Source: Eutreptiella sp. 'Long Island Sound 2002' | Lineage: Eukaryota; Euglenozoa; Euglenophyceae; Eutreptiales; Eutreptiaceae | Direction: 5' to 3' | Length of the DNA: 64,000 nucleotides | Assembly: GCA_964036045.1 (NCBI GenBank) | Contig: OZ038392.1 | Coordinates: forward strand, 26,707,663 to 26,771,662 | Shown: one piece after another, positions 29,993-41,837 of the stretch | Layout: every line of letters starts with the position of its first letter | Position numbering within the stretch: the stretch's first letter is position 1 | The notes under the pieces: generated by a model | Seen by the model: only the letters and a program-made list of their open reading frames with translations | Told to the model about the DNA's origin: nothing | The model's database searches: none | Made by a program: the position numbers and the translations under genes

Positions 29993-30689
29993 GACGCCCG
30001 ACAAGCCGTAGCTTATATAAGAGGGGGTGGGGATTCTCAGGATCGTCAGAAATTATGAGACGGGGACCCATGTCCGAACCATTGAACGGGGGCCCTTCGG
30101 CCTGCAACACCCTCCAGTGAACAGGCCAGCCCAATGGCAGGTGGCAGCGCCATCGAGCTTCGAACCGCACCCCGCCACATGGGCATCCACCGGTCTTACC
30201 ACTCCCCTGCGCAGCCCGGCAGGGACGGGACAAGGTCGGGGGTTGGGGCTACTCGCCCTCTATTTGGAGCATTCTTATACCTGCACCAGAACACCGGAGC
30301 GGGGATGGCAGAAACGCATGTGAGAGACAGAAGACGAAGTGCTGTCCTTGTTATAAGGGGCGGATGTTTGCAGAGGAGATCGGTGGACGGGGCAACTTTC
30401 TTTTCTGGGCTGGGAGTGGGTGGGGTGGCGGGTGGGCAGGGAAGTATGAAGGGGGCAGGGGCACGCCCCCCCCCCCCACCCCAGTAGAAGTGGGCCGAAG
30501 GCCCCTTGGGGGGGGGGGGGGGGGGGGCATTGGAGGGGGGGGGGTTCAGGGAGGGGCGATGGGGGGGGGTTCAGGGAGGGGCGATGGAGGGGGGGTCCAG
30601 GTGGGGCGATTTGGGGTGGTGGGGGGGGTGGGGGCACAGGCTCCCGTTACCTCCCCTTGCCCTCCCTCTGGGGTGAGAGCTAGGGCTCG
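29993..30689. other. Possible LTR remnant and G-rich spacer
   Basis: If the primer site at 29980 is real, the minus-strand LTR would begin here, but its far end could not be found. From about 30470 the sequence is dominated by runs of G (for example 30509-30527) and short G-rich direct repeats. No gene is seen. Confidence 0.35.
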
Positions 30690-31880
30690 GGTTAGGGTTA
30701 GGGTTAGGGTAAGGGTTAGGGTCACCGAGCTGGTGGAACCAGTCTTGGTTTTATAACCCTTTTTAGTGTCTAGGGTGGACCTACCAGGTTTAGCAGCAAC
30801 AGCAAGCAAGCAAGCAGCAAGCAGGCAGGCAGCAAGCAGGCAAGCAGCAGCACGCGCGAAATGGGCAAAAATCAGAATTCCGTCGTGCTGCTTTGGATTT
30901 GGTTGAACTTTTGGTGGATGATACCTACGGGTGTGAAGTACAATCACACAAAGGTTGAGCGAGACACTCAACGGTGGCGGCCAAGAACCGGATTCGCAAG
31001 TGGCGGACCTCAGTTTCAAAAACTGCAGTTTTAGGGCCAAAAACAGCCATTTTTGGGCCAAAAAAGTCCTGGAACACATTCAAAACGGCCAAACGAAGGG
31101 AAACGGTGGGTACACTCCACGTGCCGCTTGACTTCCCCGTGTCAACAAGCTCTTTGCGGCCCTCTAACTCCACCATATGTCCCGGAAACGGCCCAAAAAT
31201 GCCCCCAAAAGCTCCAAATGCCGACCGCCACAAACCAAGAATAGGCCATATCTTTGGCTACATGGCTCAAAATGCAATTCCGAGGGCACCTAATCCACCC
31301 GCAACCCCCCACTTTTTGTGGTTTCCACCCCTCCGAATTGCCCAAACGGACGCCTAGACCCCCATACCTAGGCCCACTAGGCTACGGCAAGCTGCAAGCT
31401 CAAGCCCAAACAGGTGGGTGCCCAAATGGGCCAACAGGGTCCAGTAGGGGTAAAAAGATGACTTTTCTCAAAAATGATCCTAGACGGTGAAACAAGTGTT
31501 TTTGGACCGTTTTGAGCTTGTGGTGGCCCATTTTGGTCCTCCGAATATCCCGAAATGCCTTGAAAATGGGCTGTTTTGGGACCAAAAATGGGTCAAAAAT
31601 GGGTCAAAAACGCATTTTTCCAAACCTCATCCTAGACCATTTGGGGTGCACAAACGGGTGAAATGAGCCCATTTTGAGCCCATTTTGGGGCATTTTGGCC
31701 CCTCAGAAGTCCAAAAAGCCTTGAAAGTGGGCCTCGTGGTGATGGGGTTCACTTGCAAGCTGATTCCACTTTGTCAAGAGCCATCAATGTGTGAATCATT
31801 CTTGATGTCCCTCACCAGTCATAGCTGATGTTCCCTCCCCCACCAGCTCGGTCTCAATATTCAGTCTTGATTAGGTGTAG
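30690..31880. repeat. Inverted-end/TTAGGG repeat family, full copy
   Basis: GGGTTAGGGTTAGGGTAAGG precedes the unit. ACCGAGCTGGTGG at 30724-30736 opens it, and its exact reverse complement at 31840-31852 closes it (1129 bp). A spacer including AATATTCAGTCTTGATTAGG follows. Inside are a CAGG/CAAG-rich tract, a conserved central part, and a right part with phrases such as CTTGAAAATGGG. No coding sequence was found. Confidence 0.85.
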
Positions 31881-33752
31881 GGTTAGAGGCAGGCTGAGGG
31901 TTCGGGTGGGCGTTAGAGTCAAGGTTGGGTTCAAGTATAGCGTTGGGGTGCTCCACTGCTGGGCGGGGAGGGATGCTACGTGGGCAAGGGGAATGAAAAA
32001 AAAATTTCCAGGCGCCTTTGGCGCCACCATATGTATGGCCAGTAGCTATTGACCCTTGGTAACTAAGCAGGCCCGGAGGGCAGGGGGGGGGAGTCGCGTA
32101 CCTGAACTGAGGAGACGCCCCCCCCCCCGTGGGGGAGGGGGGGCAGGGGACCCAAAAGATTGTGTATCAAAAATGGCCCGATCAGATTTTCCCTGTTGCA
32201 AATTTCGTTTTTTCCCACGACGGTCACTTTGGTCTGGACGGGGGGGGTCCAGGGGGGGTAACCCCCCCTCCACCTGCGGTGTACGGCCATTCTAATGCCG
32301 GGGGGGGTCGCCAGGCTGGGTCAGTCGGTCTGCCTGTTGGTCCTTCGGGAGATCTGACGTCTGATAGGTGTGGGCAGCCCGGAGGGATGTGCACCGAAAT
32401 GCAACAAACTGTGACGGGGACGTGGGAAACCGTACTGGGAAAGCATTGAACTGGAAAGGGAGTGTGACGACCTAAAATCCAGGGTTTCGCGCAAGGGTAG
32501 GTCACGCGCGTGTGACCCCAAAGTGACCAGGTTTTTTATTTGAACATTCTAATGACCAGGATGGACTGTCTCGCGCGAAATAAAGGAATCCCGGTACCGG
32601 GGGTTCCGGGGGAGGGGTCAACACAACACCAGTGCCCAATGGGCCCTCCACTTACTTGGCCTTTCTGGCAACCCCCCCCCCCCCTCCTGCAGTCCCGCAA
32701 CGATCAGGAAAGGGGTCCAGCCCAAGCTGCACCCGCTCTCCTCGCCCGATCCTGTGCACAAGAGGTACAGTGTGTGTGGGGGGGGGGGGGGGGGGCTGTC
32801 CTTTTGGGGGCCGTTGTGGACAGAGCATTGGGATGCGGATCGCCGGGCGGTTGTCGGCGGGCAGGACCAACTGTCGTCGGTTAACGGCCGCCTGCTGGCG
32901 GTTCCCGGCGACGTTCCGCGGTTCGCCACCAAGAACAGGAAGTAGTAAGGGTCAGGCTAAAGCTGGGACAAGCAATCAGCACTCAGGCAGTATCACGGCT
33001 CCAGTGGTGCTCAATGGCGAAGGATCAGGGCTGGGTAAGGGTCAGATGGTGGGCCATCGAGCCGTTGTTTCCAACAGTAAGGCGTTTTCCCCCTTTCGGG
33101 TGGTGGGGGTATCCCTTTTGCCGGTAGTACAACAACTTTACCCTGCGTGCAACGGCGTCCTCTATTGCACGAGCAAGAACCCCACCCAGTTTTACAGGAA
33201 ACCCCAACGGCGGTTGGTTGCGGCACGCTGAGAGGGTGGGATCTAAATGCCGTCACAGACCAGCGGCAACGGCCGTGGGGCATGCCATGACGGAAGTGTA
33301 ACGAAGCGGAACGGAAATGCAGCGAGCCGGAACAAGGGGTGTGGCAGGGGAATGCAGTCCACGGTCCCCGGGCGTTGATCGGTGTGTACCGGGAACACGC
33401 ACGGCACCGCCCGGCGTGGCGCCTTCGCGCCGGGGCGCCACCAAGGCTCTAGGATGGCTAGAGTAGAGTAGAGCCCGAGGCGTTGGCACGGAGCAATGGC
33501 CGAAACGGAAAGGAGAAGTGCTTGCTTGCTTGTTGCTTGCCAGCTAGATTTATGGGGAGAGCGGTGGCCCAAAATGGCGGCTCAGGCGAAGGCCGGGGCC
33601 GGGCTGCAAGGCAGAAACAAAGAAAGGGTCAGCCATGTCCTTCGGGCACGTGCCAGCCTCCCGGTCACTCCGGAAACCCGTCAGAGGTCGCGCAGGCGAC
33701 TGAGGACTCCGGGCGCCTACAGGGATTGTGAGCACCCCGGGCTACTCAAAGC
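31881..33752. other. Spacer with homopolymer runs, no gene
   Basis: A GGCGCC-TTT-GGCGCC hairpin lies near 32011-32025, followed by G- and C-runs (about 32080-32275, 32670-32685, 32777-32794). ORFs here are shadows of low-complexity sequence. Confidence 0.45.
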
Positions 33753-34141
33753 CAGGGCGGTCCTTAACGGAAAAAAAAAACTGTTCCGGAACATGGTTTT
33801 TTCAAAAACGACCGCGTGTAGCTCATATGTTCAACCATGGTTGGTGGCGATTGGCGGTTGGCGGCTGCTGGAGATTGCCGGTTGGCGGTTGGCGGTTGGC
33901 AGTTGGTGGTTGGCGGCGGTTGGCGGCGGTTGGCAGGTGGTGATGGGTGGTTGGTGGCGGTTGGCAGCGGTTGACGGTTGGCAGTTGGTCGCGGTTGGCA
34001 GTTGGTAGTTGGTGGTTGGCGGTTGGTGGTGGTTGGCGGTTGGTGGCAGTTGGCGGTTAGCGGTTGGTGGTCCCTTGGGGCGGTCCTTAAGACCGGTCCT
34101 TAACCAAAACAAAATAATCTGGTCCCTTAAGGACCGCCCTG
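33753..34141. mobile_element. hAT-type MITE with internal minisatellite
   Basis: This 389-bp element starts CAGGGCGGTCCTTAA (33753-33767) and ends with the exact reverse complement TTAAGGACCGCCCTG (34127-34141). CTCAAAGC flanks it on both sides (33745-33752 and 34142-34149). Eight-bp target duplications and CAGGG-type ends are typical of the hAT superfamily. The middle is a minisatellite of GGTTGGCGGTTGG type, and the right side has subterminal repeats of the end motif. No transposase is encoded, so it would need one in trans. Confidence 0.9.
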
Positions 34142-34149
34142 CTCAAAGC

Positions 34150-35261
34150 CACGGCGACATATCCCAACCCACCCTGCGTTACCGTCACACACCATAAGGT
34201 CTCGCATCCAACCCCAAGCTTCCCCTTTAGGATTGATTACGCTATTAACCCATTTAATGATTGATGCACGCCAGGCTACCCCAACCCACGCCGAGGTACC
34301 CCAGGCCATCGTAACCCACCCCAAGCTACCCCAAGGTACCCTGAGCTACTCCCACCTCCCGGAAGCCACGTTAAGGCACCCCACGCCACCCCAAGCCACC
34401 CCAGGCTACTGGCCAAGATCCTGCAGCCCCCACACAGCACGACACGTTTGTGTCCGTGCAGCGCCATGCTGGCGGAAACGGGTGGTGTAGGGGAAAACAA
34501 GGATAAAGGATAAGGCAGAGGGCCAAAGGCCACAGAGCTGCCGACCGGGGCCTAACAAAACTCCCAGACTCCAGTGCGCCCGACCTCAGCAGTGCGCCAC
34601 CAGATCAGGAACTGCCAGGCCACCATTTGATCACCGTCGGTCAGCGGCTGTGCATTGGGGGAGAACGCACAACGGGGTCCGGCCTCGAAAGCCACTGGGC
34701 ACACCGTCCCCCCGGAACGGCAACAGCGGGACGGCAGCGGCGGCGCATTCCTCCGAACGCACCCGTTCAAGCGAATGCCTGACGGCAGGGCAGGGCCTTC
34801 CTTCCTGGACCCAACAGAGACGAAGCTGTGGCTGTAAGCAGGGCACTCCTCGAAACATTCTGTCGCCAGTGGTCGTTGCATGCCAAACACCGCGCTCAGA
34901 CTTGCCATCAGCGTCCGCCAGGTCAGACGAGATCAGAAGCAGCTGGATCCTACACCGAACACAGCTGGTTCCTCCCGAGTTCCGGGTGGACAGCAGCGGA
35001 TACTACTGAGTGGCGCATCGGACGGGGGCTGATTCCTAACGAAACTCAGTCGCCCTGCCGGACACTAGTGCATGTCTAGACGTGCTTTGCATCAACATCG
35101 GTTACGCACCAACCGCCGTCAGCGGCAGGCCAAATGCCGTCGGTTACGCACCAACCGCCCACTCCGACGCTAACGGCTAGGGGGACGCCCTTTCGTGGTG
35201 AGGAAAAAAAAAGCAGGGCCGGGTGCTCTTCAGGGAGGTCCTTGACTGCAGGCCATGGATC
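34150..35261. other. Spacer right of the MITE, with a dispersed repeat
   Basis: Diverged short repeats of CCCCA(A/G)GCTACC type occupy 34280-34420. Bases 34902-35081 (GACTTGCCATCAGC ...) have a clear relative at 57459-57640. No gene is supported. The last part may be 3' UTR of the glycosyltransferase gene. Confidence 0.45.
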
Positions 35262-35567
35262 TCATTCAAACGCCTTCTCATACGGCCACAGCGGGTCATG
35301 CACCTCGAACCAGCCCTTGACCAGCTCCATCAGCGGCGGCCCAAAGCACCGGTCCCCAAGCCAGTTGCTCTCCCAGTTCATATGGGCTGCGTTCTCCAGG
35401 CGCTGCGTCACGTCCCCGGCCTTCTCCGCCGCGCGCACCAGCGCCTTGACAACGCTCTTCAGGAACGGCTGGGCCACCACGAAGTTCTTCGACACGGCCT
35501 CCAGCAGCTGCACGGTCTTCGTCCCGAAGGAGTTGGTGACGGTGACCAGCCCCGCCGCGACCAGGTC
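35262..35567 (-). CDS. GT4 glycosyltransferase gene, exon 4 (terminal)
   Basis: After an acceptor CGTTCCCCCAG the exon reads DLVAAGLVTVTNSFGTKT in phase 0 and ends TGA at 35264-35262 (101 residues). It completes the signature of the WsaF-like GT4 C-terminal Rossmann domain, in which SPHPS.PPL is followed by an A.G...VTN.F segment; exon 3 ends exactly at PPL. The remaining helices close the GT-B fold. No ER retention signal is visible at the end (WPYEKAFE). Confidence 0.82.
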   Translation of the reverse strand, partial: DLVAAGLVTVTNSFGTKTVQLLEAVSKNFVVAQPFLKSVVKALVRAAEKAGDVTQRLENAAHMNWESNWLGDRCFGPPLMELVKGWFEVHDPLWPYEKAFE

Positions 35568-36406
35568 CTGGGGGAACGCAGACGAGAGGGGCCAAGGAAG
35601 GCAGGCTGCAACGGTTGGCAATGAAAATTGAAAAAACGCGGGCCGTCCAGCAGCCAGCTCAGTATTTCGGCACACAAGTGGACGGCACTGTAAAACGGTT
35701 GGTGGGTAACCGACGGCGGTTGGAAGGTAACCAATGGCAGTGGGAGGGTAACCCACAGCGGTTGGGGGGGCAACCAACGGCGGTTGGGGGGGGTAACCAA
35801 CGGCGGTTGGAGGTGGACGCTTTTTGGAGCAAGAAAAAAAAGGAGGAGGGGGGAGCGTTTTTCAGTGGACACGTCATCGGCACCTCGTCCTACCCCCTGT
35901 CTTCCCGACTGAGCGGGTGCCGCGTGCCAACTGTCAGCTGGTCGCGCATCTCGTACTCACACACATGAAGCACGCCGAGGGACAGAGATGGACACGAAAA
36001 CCCAAGGCTGCCCTGAAGGAAGGTAAAAAAAACAAGAAACGGGTTCCTAACGCCAACAGAAACGGAACGTTCACGGTACGCGCTCTGCTTCACGGTCGAG
36101 ACTGGGCAAGACACCAAACCACAGAAACAGTAGTGAACAATGGTTTGGCGGTTGGGGGTTGGGGGTTGGGGGTTGGTGCTTGGTGGCGATTGGCGGTTGG
36201 CGGTTGGTGGTTGGTGGCGGGTGGCGGTTGGCGGTTGGAAGTCAGTGGCGGTTGGCGGTTGGCGGTTGGAAGTCGGTGGCGGTTGGCGGTTGGTGGTCCT
36301 TGGGGGCTGTCCTTAACAAAAAAAAATGGGGGTTCTAAAGGACCGCCCTGCGAAAAACCCCATGGGGGGCAATGCACCACAAGGGGCCCGGCCGGGCAGG
36401 CCATAC
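35568..36406 (-). other. Intron 3 of the glycosyltransferase gene
   Basis: The donor is CTG|GTATGG at 36406 and the acceptor CCCCCAG at 35568. The intron holds a minisatellite with diverged units around GGTTACC/GGTAACCAACGGCGGTTGG (about 35695-35815) and a degraded MITE (about 36010-36350). Confidence 0.75.
36010..36350. mobile_element. Degraded copy of the hAT-type MITE
   Basis: The right end TAAAGGACCGCCCTG (36336-36350) and the inner GGTTGGCGGTTGG minisatellite followed by GTCCTTGGGGGCTGTCCTTA match the element at 33753-34141. The left end is diverged and its border uncertain. A target duplication could not be confirmed (CGAAAAAC on the right, CGAAAAC near 35995 on the left). Confidence 0.6.
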
Positions 36407-36616
36407 CAGCGGCGGCAGGCTCGGGTGTGGCGAGATCATCAGCGACAGGCCCACGTCCCCGGACTGCACCAGCTGCCGGTACTGGTCCTCCGGCACGTTC
36501 TGCCAGATCTGCATCCGGACCCGCTTGCCGCACGGCATCCCGAGCCACTCGAAGTAGTCCTCCTGCGCCCCCATCCCAATGAACTCCCACCCGGACGCGA
36601 ACGCCGGCTCGCACAC
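36407..36616 (-). CDS. GT4 glycosyltransferase gene, exon 3
   Basis: The exon is 210 bp, 70 codons, phase 0 at both ends. The acceptor is CTCCCCTTTACAG|GTGTGC and the donor CTG|GTATGG. It encodes VCEPAFASGWEFIGMGAQED, then a charged helix, then GDVGLSLMISPHPSLPPL. The SPHPS.PPL block is the donor-side signature of WsaF-like rhamnosyltransferases (GT4, GT-B fold). The first 56-57 nt have a near-copy at the start of intron 2 (43033-42977), four mismatches by eye. Confidence 0.85.
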
Positions 36617-37352
36617 CTGTAAAGGGGAGGTATGCAGGTACCCCAACCTTGAAATCTTCCCCCTTTTGTTGGGCTGGTTCCCCCCCTTGGGGGGGGAGGG
36701 GGGGGAGGTTGGCACAAGGCCTTGGTGGTTGGCTCTGTTAGCCTGTGGCGGCGCCTATTGGCCTCTCGCCTTTGAACCTTCTGCTACGACAAGCCGGCAT
36801 CCGCGGGCATCCCCCTGCCTGGGTGGGAATCCAGAATGCAACTTCTGCCCATGGCATCCTCCCGTGACGGCCTGATCAGTGCCCGGTTCGGGGGGGGGGG
36901 GGGGGGGTTGTACCACAAATTTGTACCATAGTATCACAGTGCAGATCTGCTTCGGCGCCTTTGGCGCCTTGTAAATTTTCTTTGGTGCCTGCGGCGCCCA
37001 GTATTTCCTATGCTGTCTGGGGCAAGGTGACCCCCCGCATGGGGGGGGGGGGGGGGGACAGGGGATTTCAATGGGGAGGGGATTTCAACGGGGGGGGGGG
37101 GCTGCTTGCCCTCAGTCTTCAAGGGTGACTTCCACAGCGGACTGTAGTCTCAACCCCAAGAAACAGGCGCAGCACAACAGGTCATTGTCAGACTATCGAT
37201 TTCGGGCTCAAGAAGCCCCTCATCACAATCACAGTTGTTGCAAATCTAACAGCAAATCAACACATGGAGTCTGACGAACTCTCACCATATGCCTTACTAG
37301 GAGTCAAATGCCCGTGTTTGGACCACATTCTAAGCAAGGTAGGGTTAGGGTC

Positions 37353-38875
37353 ACCGAGCTGGTGGAAACAGTCTTGGTTTCTAACCCTCTTTAGTGTCTA
37401 GGGTGGACCAAACAGGTTTGGCAAGCAAGCAAGCAGCAAGCAAGCAGCAAGCACACGCGAAATGGGGAAAAATCACAGCTCCCTCGTGGCGCTTTGGATT
37501 CAGCCAAAATTTTGGTGGATGCTACCTGTGGGTGTGAGGGACAACCACAAAAAGTATGAGCCAGAAACTCAACGGTGGCAGCCCGGAACGGGCGTCGCAA
37601 GTGCTGGACTTCCATTTCAAAATCTGCAATTTAGGGCCAAAATCAGCCTTTTTTTGCCAAAAACCGCCCTAGAACCTGCTATAAACGGCCAAATGAAAGG
37701 AAATAGTGGCTACTCTACACATGCAGCTGGACTTCCCCGTGCCGAAGGGCCCTCTAGGGCCCTCTACCTCCACAATATGTCCGTGAACCGCCCCCAAAAG
37801 GCCCCCAAAATCCCCGGAATTTGTGCACATTGGCCGCCGATAGCCCCAAACCAAAAACAGACCATATCTTGGGCTACGTGGCTCAAAACGCGATTTCGAG
37901 CACACCTAATCCAGCCGCAACCACCCACTTTTGTGGCTTCCACCCCTCAAAATTGCCCTGACCGACGCCTAGACCCCCGTACCCAGGCCAAATGGGCTAC
38001 TGCAAGCGGCGAGAGGTAGCCCAAAGAGGTGGGTGCCAAAATGGGTCAACAAGGTCCACCGGGTGCAAAAAAAAAGGACGTTTTTCAAAAATGATCTTGG
38101 ACCACATGGAATGCCAAAACAAGTGTTTTTGGAGTGTTTTGAGCTCGTGGTGGCCCGTTTTGGCCCTACTAAAATCCCAAAATGCCTTGAAAATGAGCTG
38201 TTTTGGGACAAAAATGGGTCAAAAATGTGTTTTTCTAGACCATCCTGGACCATTTGGGGTGCCTAAACAAGTGAAATGAGCCCATTTTAAGCCCATTGCA
38301 AGCCACTTTGCCCCCCCCCCCCCCAAGTCACAAAATGCCTTGAAAATGGGTTGTTTTGCGATCAAAAATGGGTCAAAAATGCATCAAAAATGTGTTTTTC
38401 CAAAAATGATCCTGGACCATTTGAGGTGCAAAAACAAGTGAAATGAGCACTTTTTGACCCCATTGCAAGCCATTTTGGCCACTCCAAAGTCACAAAATGC
38501 CTTGTAAATGGGTTGTTTTGCGACCAAAAATCTGTCAAAAATGGATCAAAAATGTGGTTTTCCAAAGATACTTTTGGACTATTTGGGGTGCACAAACAAG
38601 TGGAATGAGCCCATTTTGAGCCCATGTTGAGCAATTTTGGCCCCTCTCAAGGGCGAAAGGGCCTTGAAAATGGGCCAATTTGGGACCACAAATGGCTCAA
38701 AAAACGGGTCAAAACTATGGTTTTCCAAAAATGATCCCCGTCCAGTTGTGGTGCCCAAACGGATGACTACAGCCCATTTTGAGCCCCTTTTGAGCCGCTC
38801 TCGTCCACTTTCCAGTGCGTACCTCATTTGTCGTTGAAGTCTCCTAAACGATATTCCTTCCCCCACGAGCTCGGT
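37353..38875. repeat. Inverted-end/TTAGGG repeat family, expanded copy
   Basis: It opens with ACCGAGCTGGTGG at 37353-37365 and closes with CCACGAGCTCGGT at 38863-38875 (one mismatch to the reverse complement), 1523 bp. TAGGGTTAGGG precedes it. The right half is expanded by a tandem repeat of about 160 bp. Confidence 0.82.
38079..38790. repeat. Tandem repeat of about 160 bp inside the repeat unit
   Basis: Successive units begin TTTTTC(CA)AAAATGATCC near 38079, 38230, 38395, 38553 and 38712. Each contains GACCATTTGGGGTG-like, AACAAGTGAAATGAGC-like and ATGCCTTGAAAATGGG-like blocks. Spacing is about 150-165 bp. A C-run interrupts the second unit. Confidence 0.75.
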
Positions 38876-38900
38876 CCCAATATTCAATCCGGTTAGGGTC

Positions 38901-40668
38901 ACCGAGCTGGTGGAACCAGTCTTGGTTTTGTAACCCTTTTTAGTGTCTAGGGTGGACCTACCAGGTTTAGCAGCAGCAGCAAGCAAGCAAGCAAGCAAGC
39001 GGCAAGCAGCAGCACGCGCGAAATGGGGAAAAATCAGACGTCCGTCGTGGTGCTTTGGATTTGGTTGAAATTTTGGTGCATGATACCTATGGGTGTGAAG
39101 TACAATCACACAAAGTTTGAGCGAGAAACTCGACGGTGGAGACCGGCAACGGGATTCGCAAGTTTTTGGGGCAGTTTGGGTGCTCAGGATATGCGTGAAG
39201 GGGTCCATCTGCATTGGAACTAAGCTAAATGATAAACAAACACCTTTCATCATCGTTTAGTGTGTTATGTACCCAATTAGGGGCCTCAACGACCTTTTTT
39301 TGGGGCAAAAATACCGCAAAATCAGCCTGAAAAGCACCCTTTTTGCATACCTTTTCAAATCACACCTTCTCGTGCCGTGTTTTATAGCCATGGATTGCAT
39401 TGGGCACCCTTGTGGCGGCCTTGTAAAGCTTGTGGTGATTAATAACGATGAATGGGATCACTTTGAGGCCTTTTTCCACATTGTCATCACCCTTCGATGC
39501 CCCATTTTGGCACATCAGAGTGGTGTTGAGCGCGCACAGTGCACGTGCTAGGGTAGGGTTACATGGGTCATCTGTGGGTCCAAAAATGGTCCCAAATCAT
39601 TTTTTCCAAATTTGTTCCTAGACCACTTGGGGTGCTCAAACAAGTGTTTTTAGCCCATTTTGAGCCCATGGTGGCCCGTTTTGACCCTCCAAAATTCCCA
39701 AAAGGCCTTGAAAATGGGCTTTAGGTTTAGCAGCAGCAAGCAGCAGCAGCACGCGCGAAATGGGGAAAAATCAGAACTCTGTCGTGGTGCTTTGGATTCG
39801 GCTGAAATTTTGCTGGATGATACCTATGGGTGTCAAGTACAATCACACCGAGTTTGAGCAAGAAACTCAACGATGGTGGCCGGGAACGGGATTCGCAAGT
39901 GGCAGACCCAGGCTTCAAAATCTGTCAAAAATGGCCAGAAAATGCCTTTTTTTGGCATTTACGGGTGCCTATCAGGTCCCCGGAGAGGGGCATTGGCAGG
40001 GAAACTGATATACACATGATGAACAATCACCTTTGGTCACTGTCTAGTGAGTTTTACACCCAAGTAGTGCGTCCAACGACCCCTTTATGGGTTCAAAATA
40101 CCACAAAATCGGCCTTGAAAAGCACCCTTTTTGCATAATTTTCAAGTTGCACGTTCTCGTAACGTGTTTTTTAGCCGTGAATTGCATTGGGCACCCTTTG
40201 GGTGCTGAATAACGATGAATGGGATCACTTTGAGGCCTTTTTCCATATTGTCATCACCCTTCGATACCCCATTTTGGCACAACAGAGTGGTGTTGAGCGC
40301 GCACAGTGCACGTGCTAGGGTAGGGTTACATGGGTCATCTGTGGGTCCAAAAATGGTCCCAAATCATTTTTTCCAAATTTGTTCCTAGACCACTTGGGTG
40401 CTCAAACAAGTGTTTTTGGCCCGTTTTGAGCCCATGGTGGCCCGTTGGGACACTCCACAATTCCAAAAAGCCTTGAAAATGGGCTTTTTGGGGACCAAAA
40501 AGGGTCAAAAACGGGTCAAAAACGCGTTTTTCTAGAATGATAACTAGACTGTTTGGGGGTGTATAAACAAGTGAAATGAGCCCGTTTTGAGCCCATTGTA
40601 AGCGATTTTGGCCCGTCTAAAGTCACAAAATGCCTTGAAGGTGATGTTCCTTTCCCCACCAAGTCGGT
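38901..40668. repeat. Inverted-end repeat family, copy with a duplicated core
   Basis: It opens ACCGAGCTGGTGG at 38901-38913, preceded by GGTTAGGGTC, and closes near CCACCAAGTCGGT at 40656-40668. Inside, a segment of about 760 bp is present twice: 38967-39720 and 39721-40490 share the CAGGTTTAGCAG start and the GTGTTGAGCGCGCACAGTGC block (about 39515 and 40287). Confidence 0.78.
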
Positions 40669-40685
40669 CCCAATATTCAATCCCA

Positions 40686-41837
40686 GTTAGGGTTAGGGTC
40701 ACCGAGCTGGTGGAACCTGTCTTGGTTTTATAACCCTTTTTAGTGTCTAGGGTGGACCTACCAGGTTTAGCAGCAGCAGCAAGGAAGCAAGCAGCAATCA
40801 AGCAGCACGCGCGAAATGGGGAAAAATCAGAAGTCCGTCGTGGTGCTTTGGATTTGGTTGAACTTTTGGTGGATGATACCTACGGGTGTGAAGTACAATC
40901 ACACAAAGTTTGAGCGAGAAATTCAACGGTGGCGGCCAAGAACCGGATTCGCAAGTGGCGGACCTCAGTTTCAAAAACTGCAGTTTAGGGCCAAAAACAG
41001 CCATTTGTGGGCCAAAAAACCCTAGGACACATTCAAAACGGCCAAACGAAGGGAAACGGTGGGTACACTCCACGTGCCGCTTGACGTCCCCGTGTCAACG
41101 AGCTCTTTGCGGCCCTCTAACTCCACCATATGTCCCGGAAACGGCCCAAACAGGCCCCCAAAAGCTCCAAATGCCGACCGCCACAAACCAAGAATAGGCC
41201 ATATCCTTGGCTACGTGGCTCAAAATGCGATTCCGAGGGTACCTACTCCACCCGCAACCCCCCACTTTTTGTGGTTTCCACCCCTCCGAATTGCCCAAAC
41301 GGACGCCTAGACCCCCATACCTAGGCCCACTAGGCTACGGCAAGCTGCAAGCTCAAGCCCAAACAGGTGGGTGCCCAAATGGGTCAACAGGGTCCAGTAG
41401 GGGTAAAAAGATGACTTTTCTCAAAAATGATCCTAGACCATGTGCGACGCTAAAACAAGTGTTTTTGGACCGTTTTAAGCTTGTGGTGGCCCATTTTGGT
41501 CCTCCGAAAATCCCAAAATGCCTTGAAAATGGGCTGTTTTGGAACCAAAAATGGGTCAAAAAGGGGTCAAAACCGCATTTTTCCAAACCTCATCCTAGAC
41601 CATTTGGGGTGCACAAACGGGTGAAATGAGCCCATTTTGAGCCCATTTTGGGGCATTTTGGCCCCTCAGAAGTCCAAAAAGCCTTGAAAGTGGGCCTCGT
41701 GGTGATGGGGTTCACTTGCAAGCTGATTCCACTTTGTCAAGAGCCATCAATGTGTGAATCATTCTTGATGTCCCTCACCAGTCATAGCTGATGTTCCCTC
41801 CCCCACCAGCTCGGTCCCAATATTCGGTCTTGATTAA
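40686..41837. repeat. Inverted-end/TTAGGG repeat family, full copy
   Basis: TTAGGGTTAGGG (40687-40698) is followed by ACCGAGCTGGTGG at 40701-40713. The unit closes with the perfect reverse complement at 41803-41815 (1115 bp). It is very similar throughout to the copies at 30.7 and 41.8 kb. Confidence 0.87.

Noticed and set aside
33831-34112. ORFs of Gly/Trp or Pro/Asn repeats
   Set aside because: They are translations of the GGTTGGCGGTTGG minisatellite inside the MITE.
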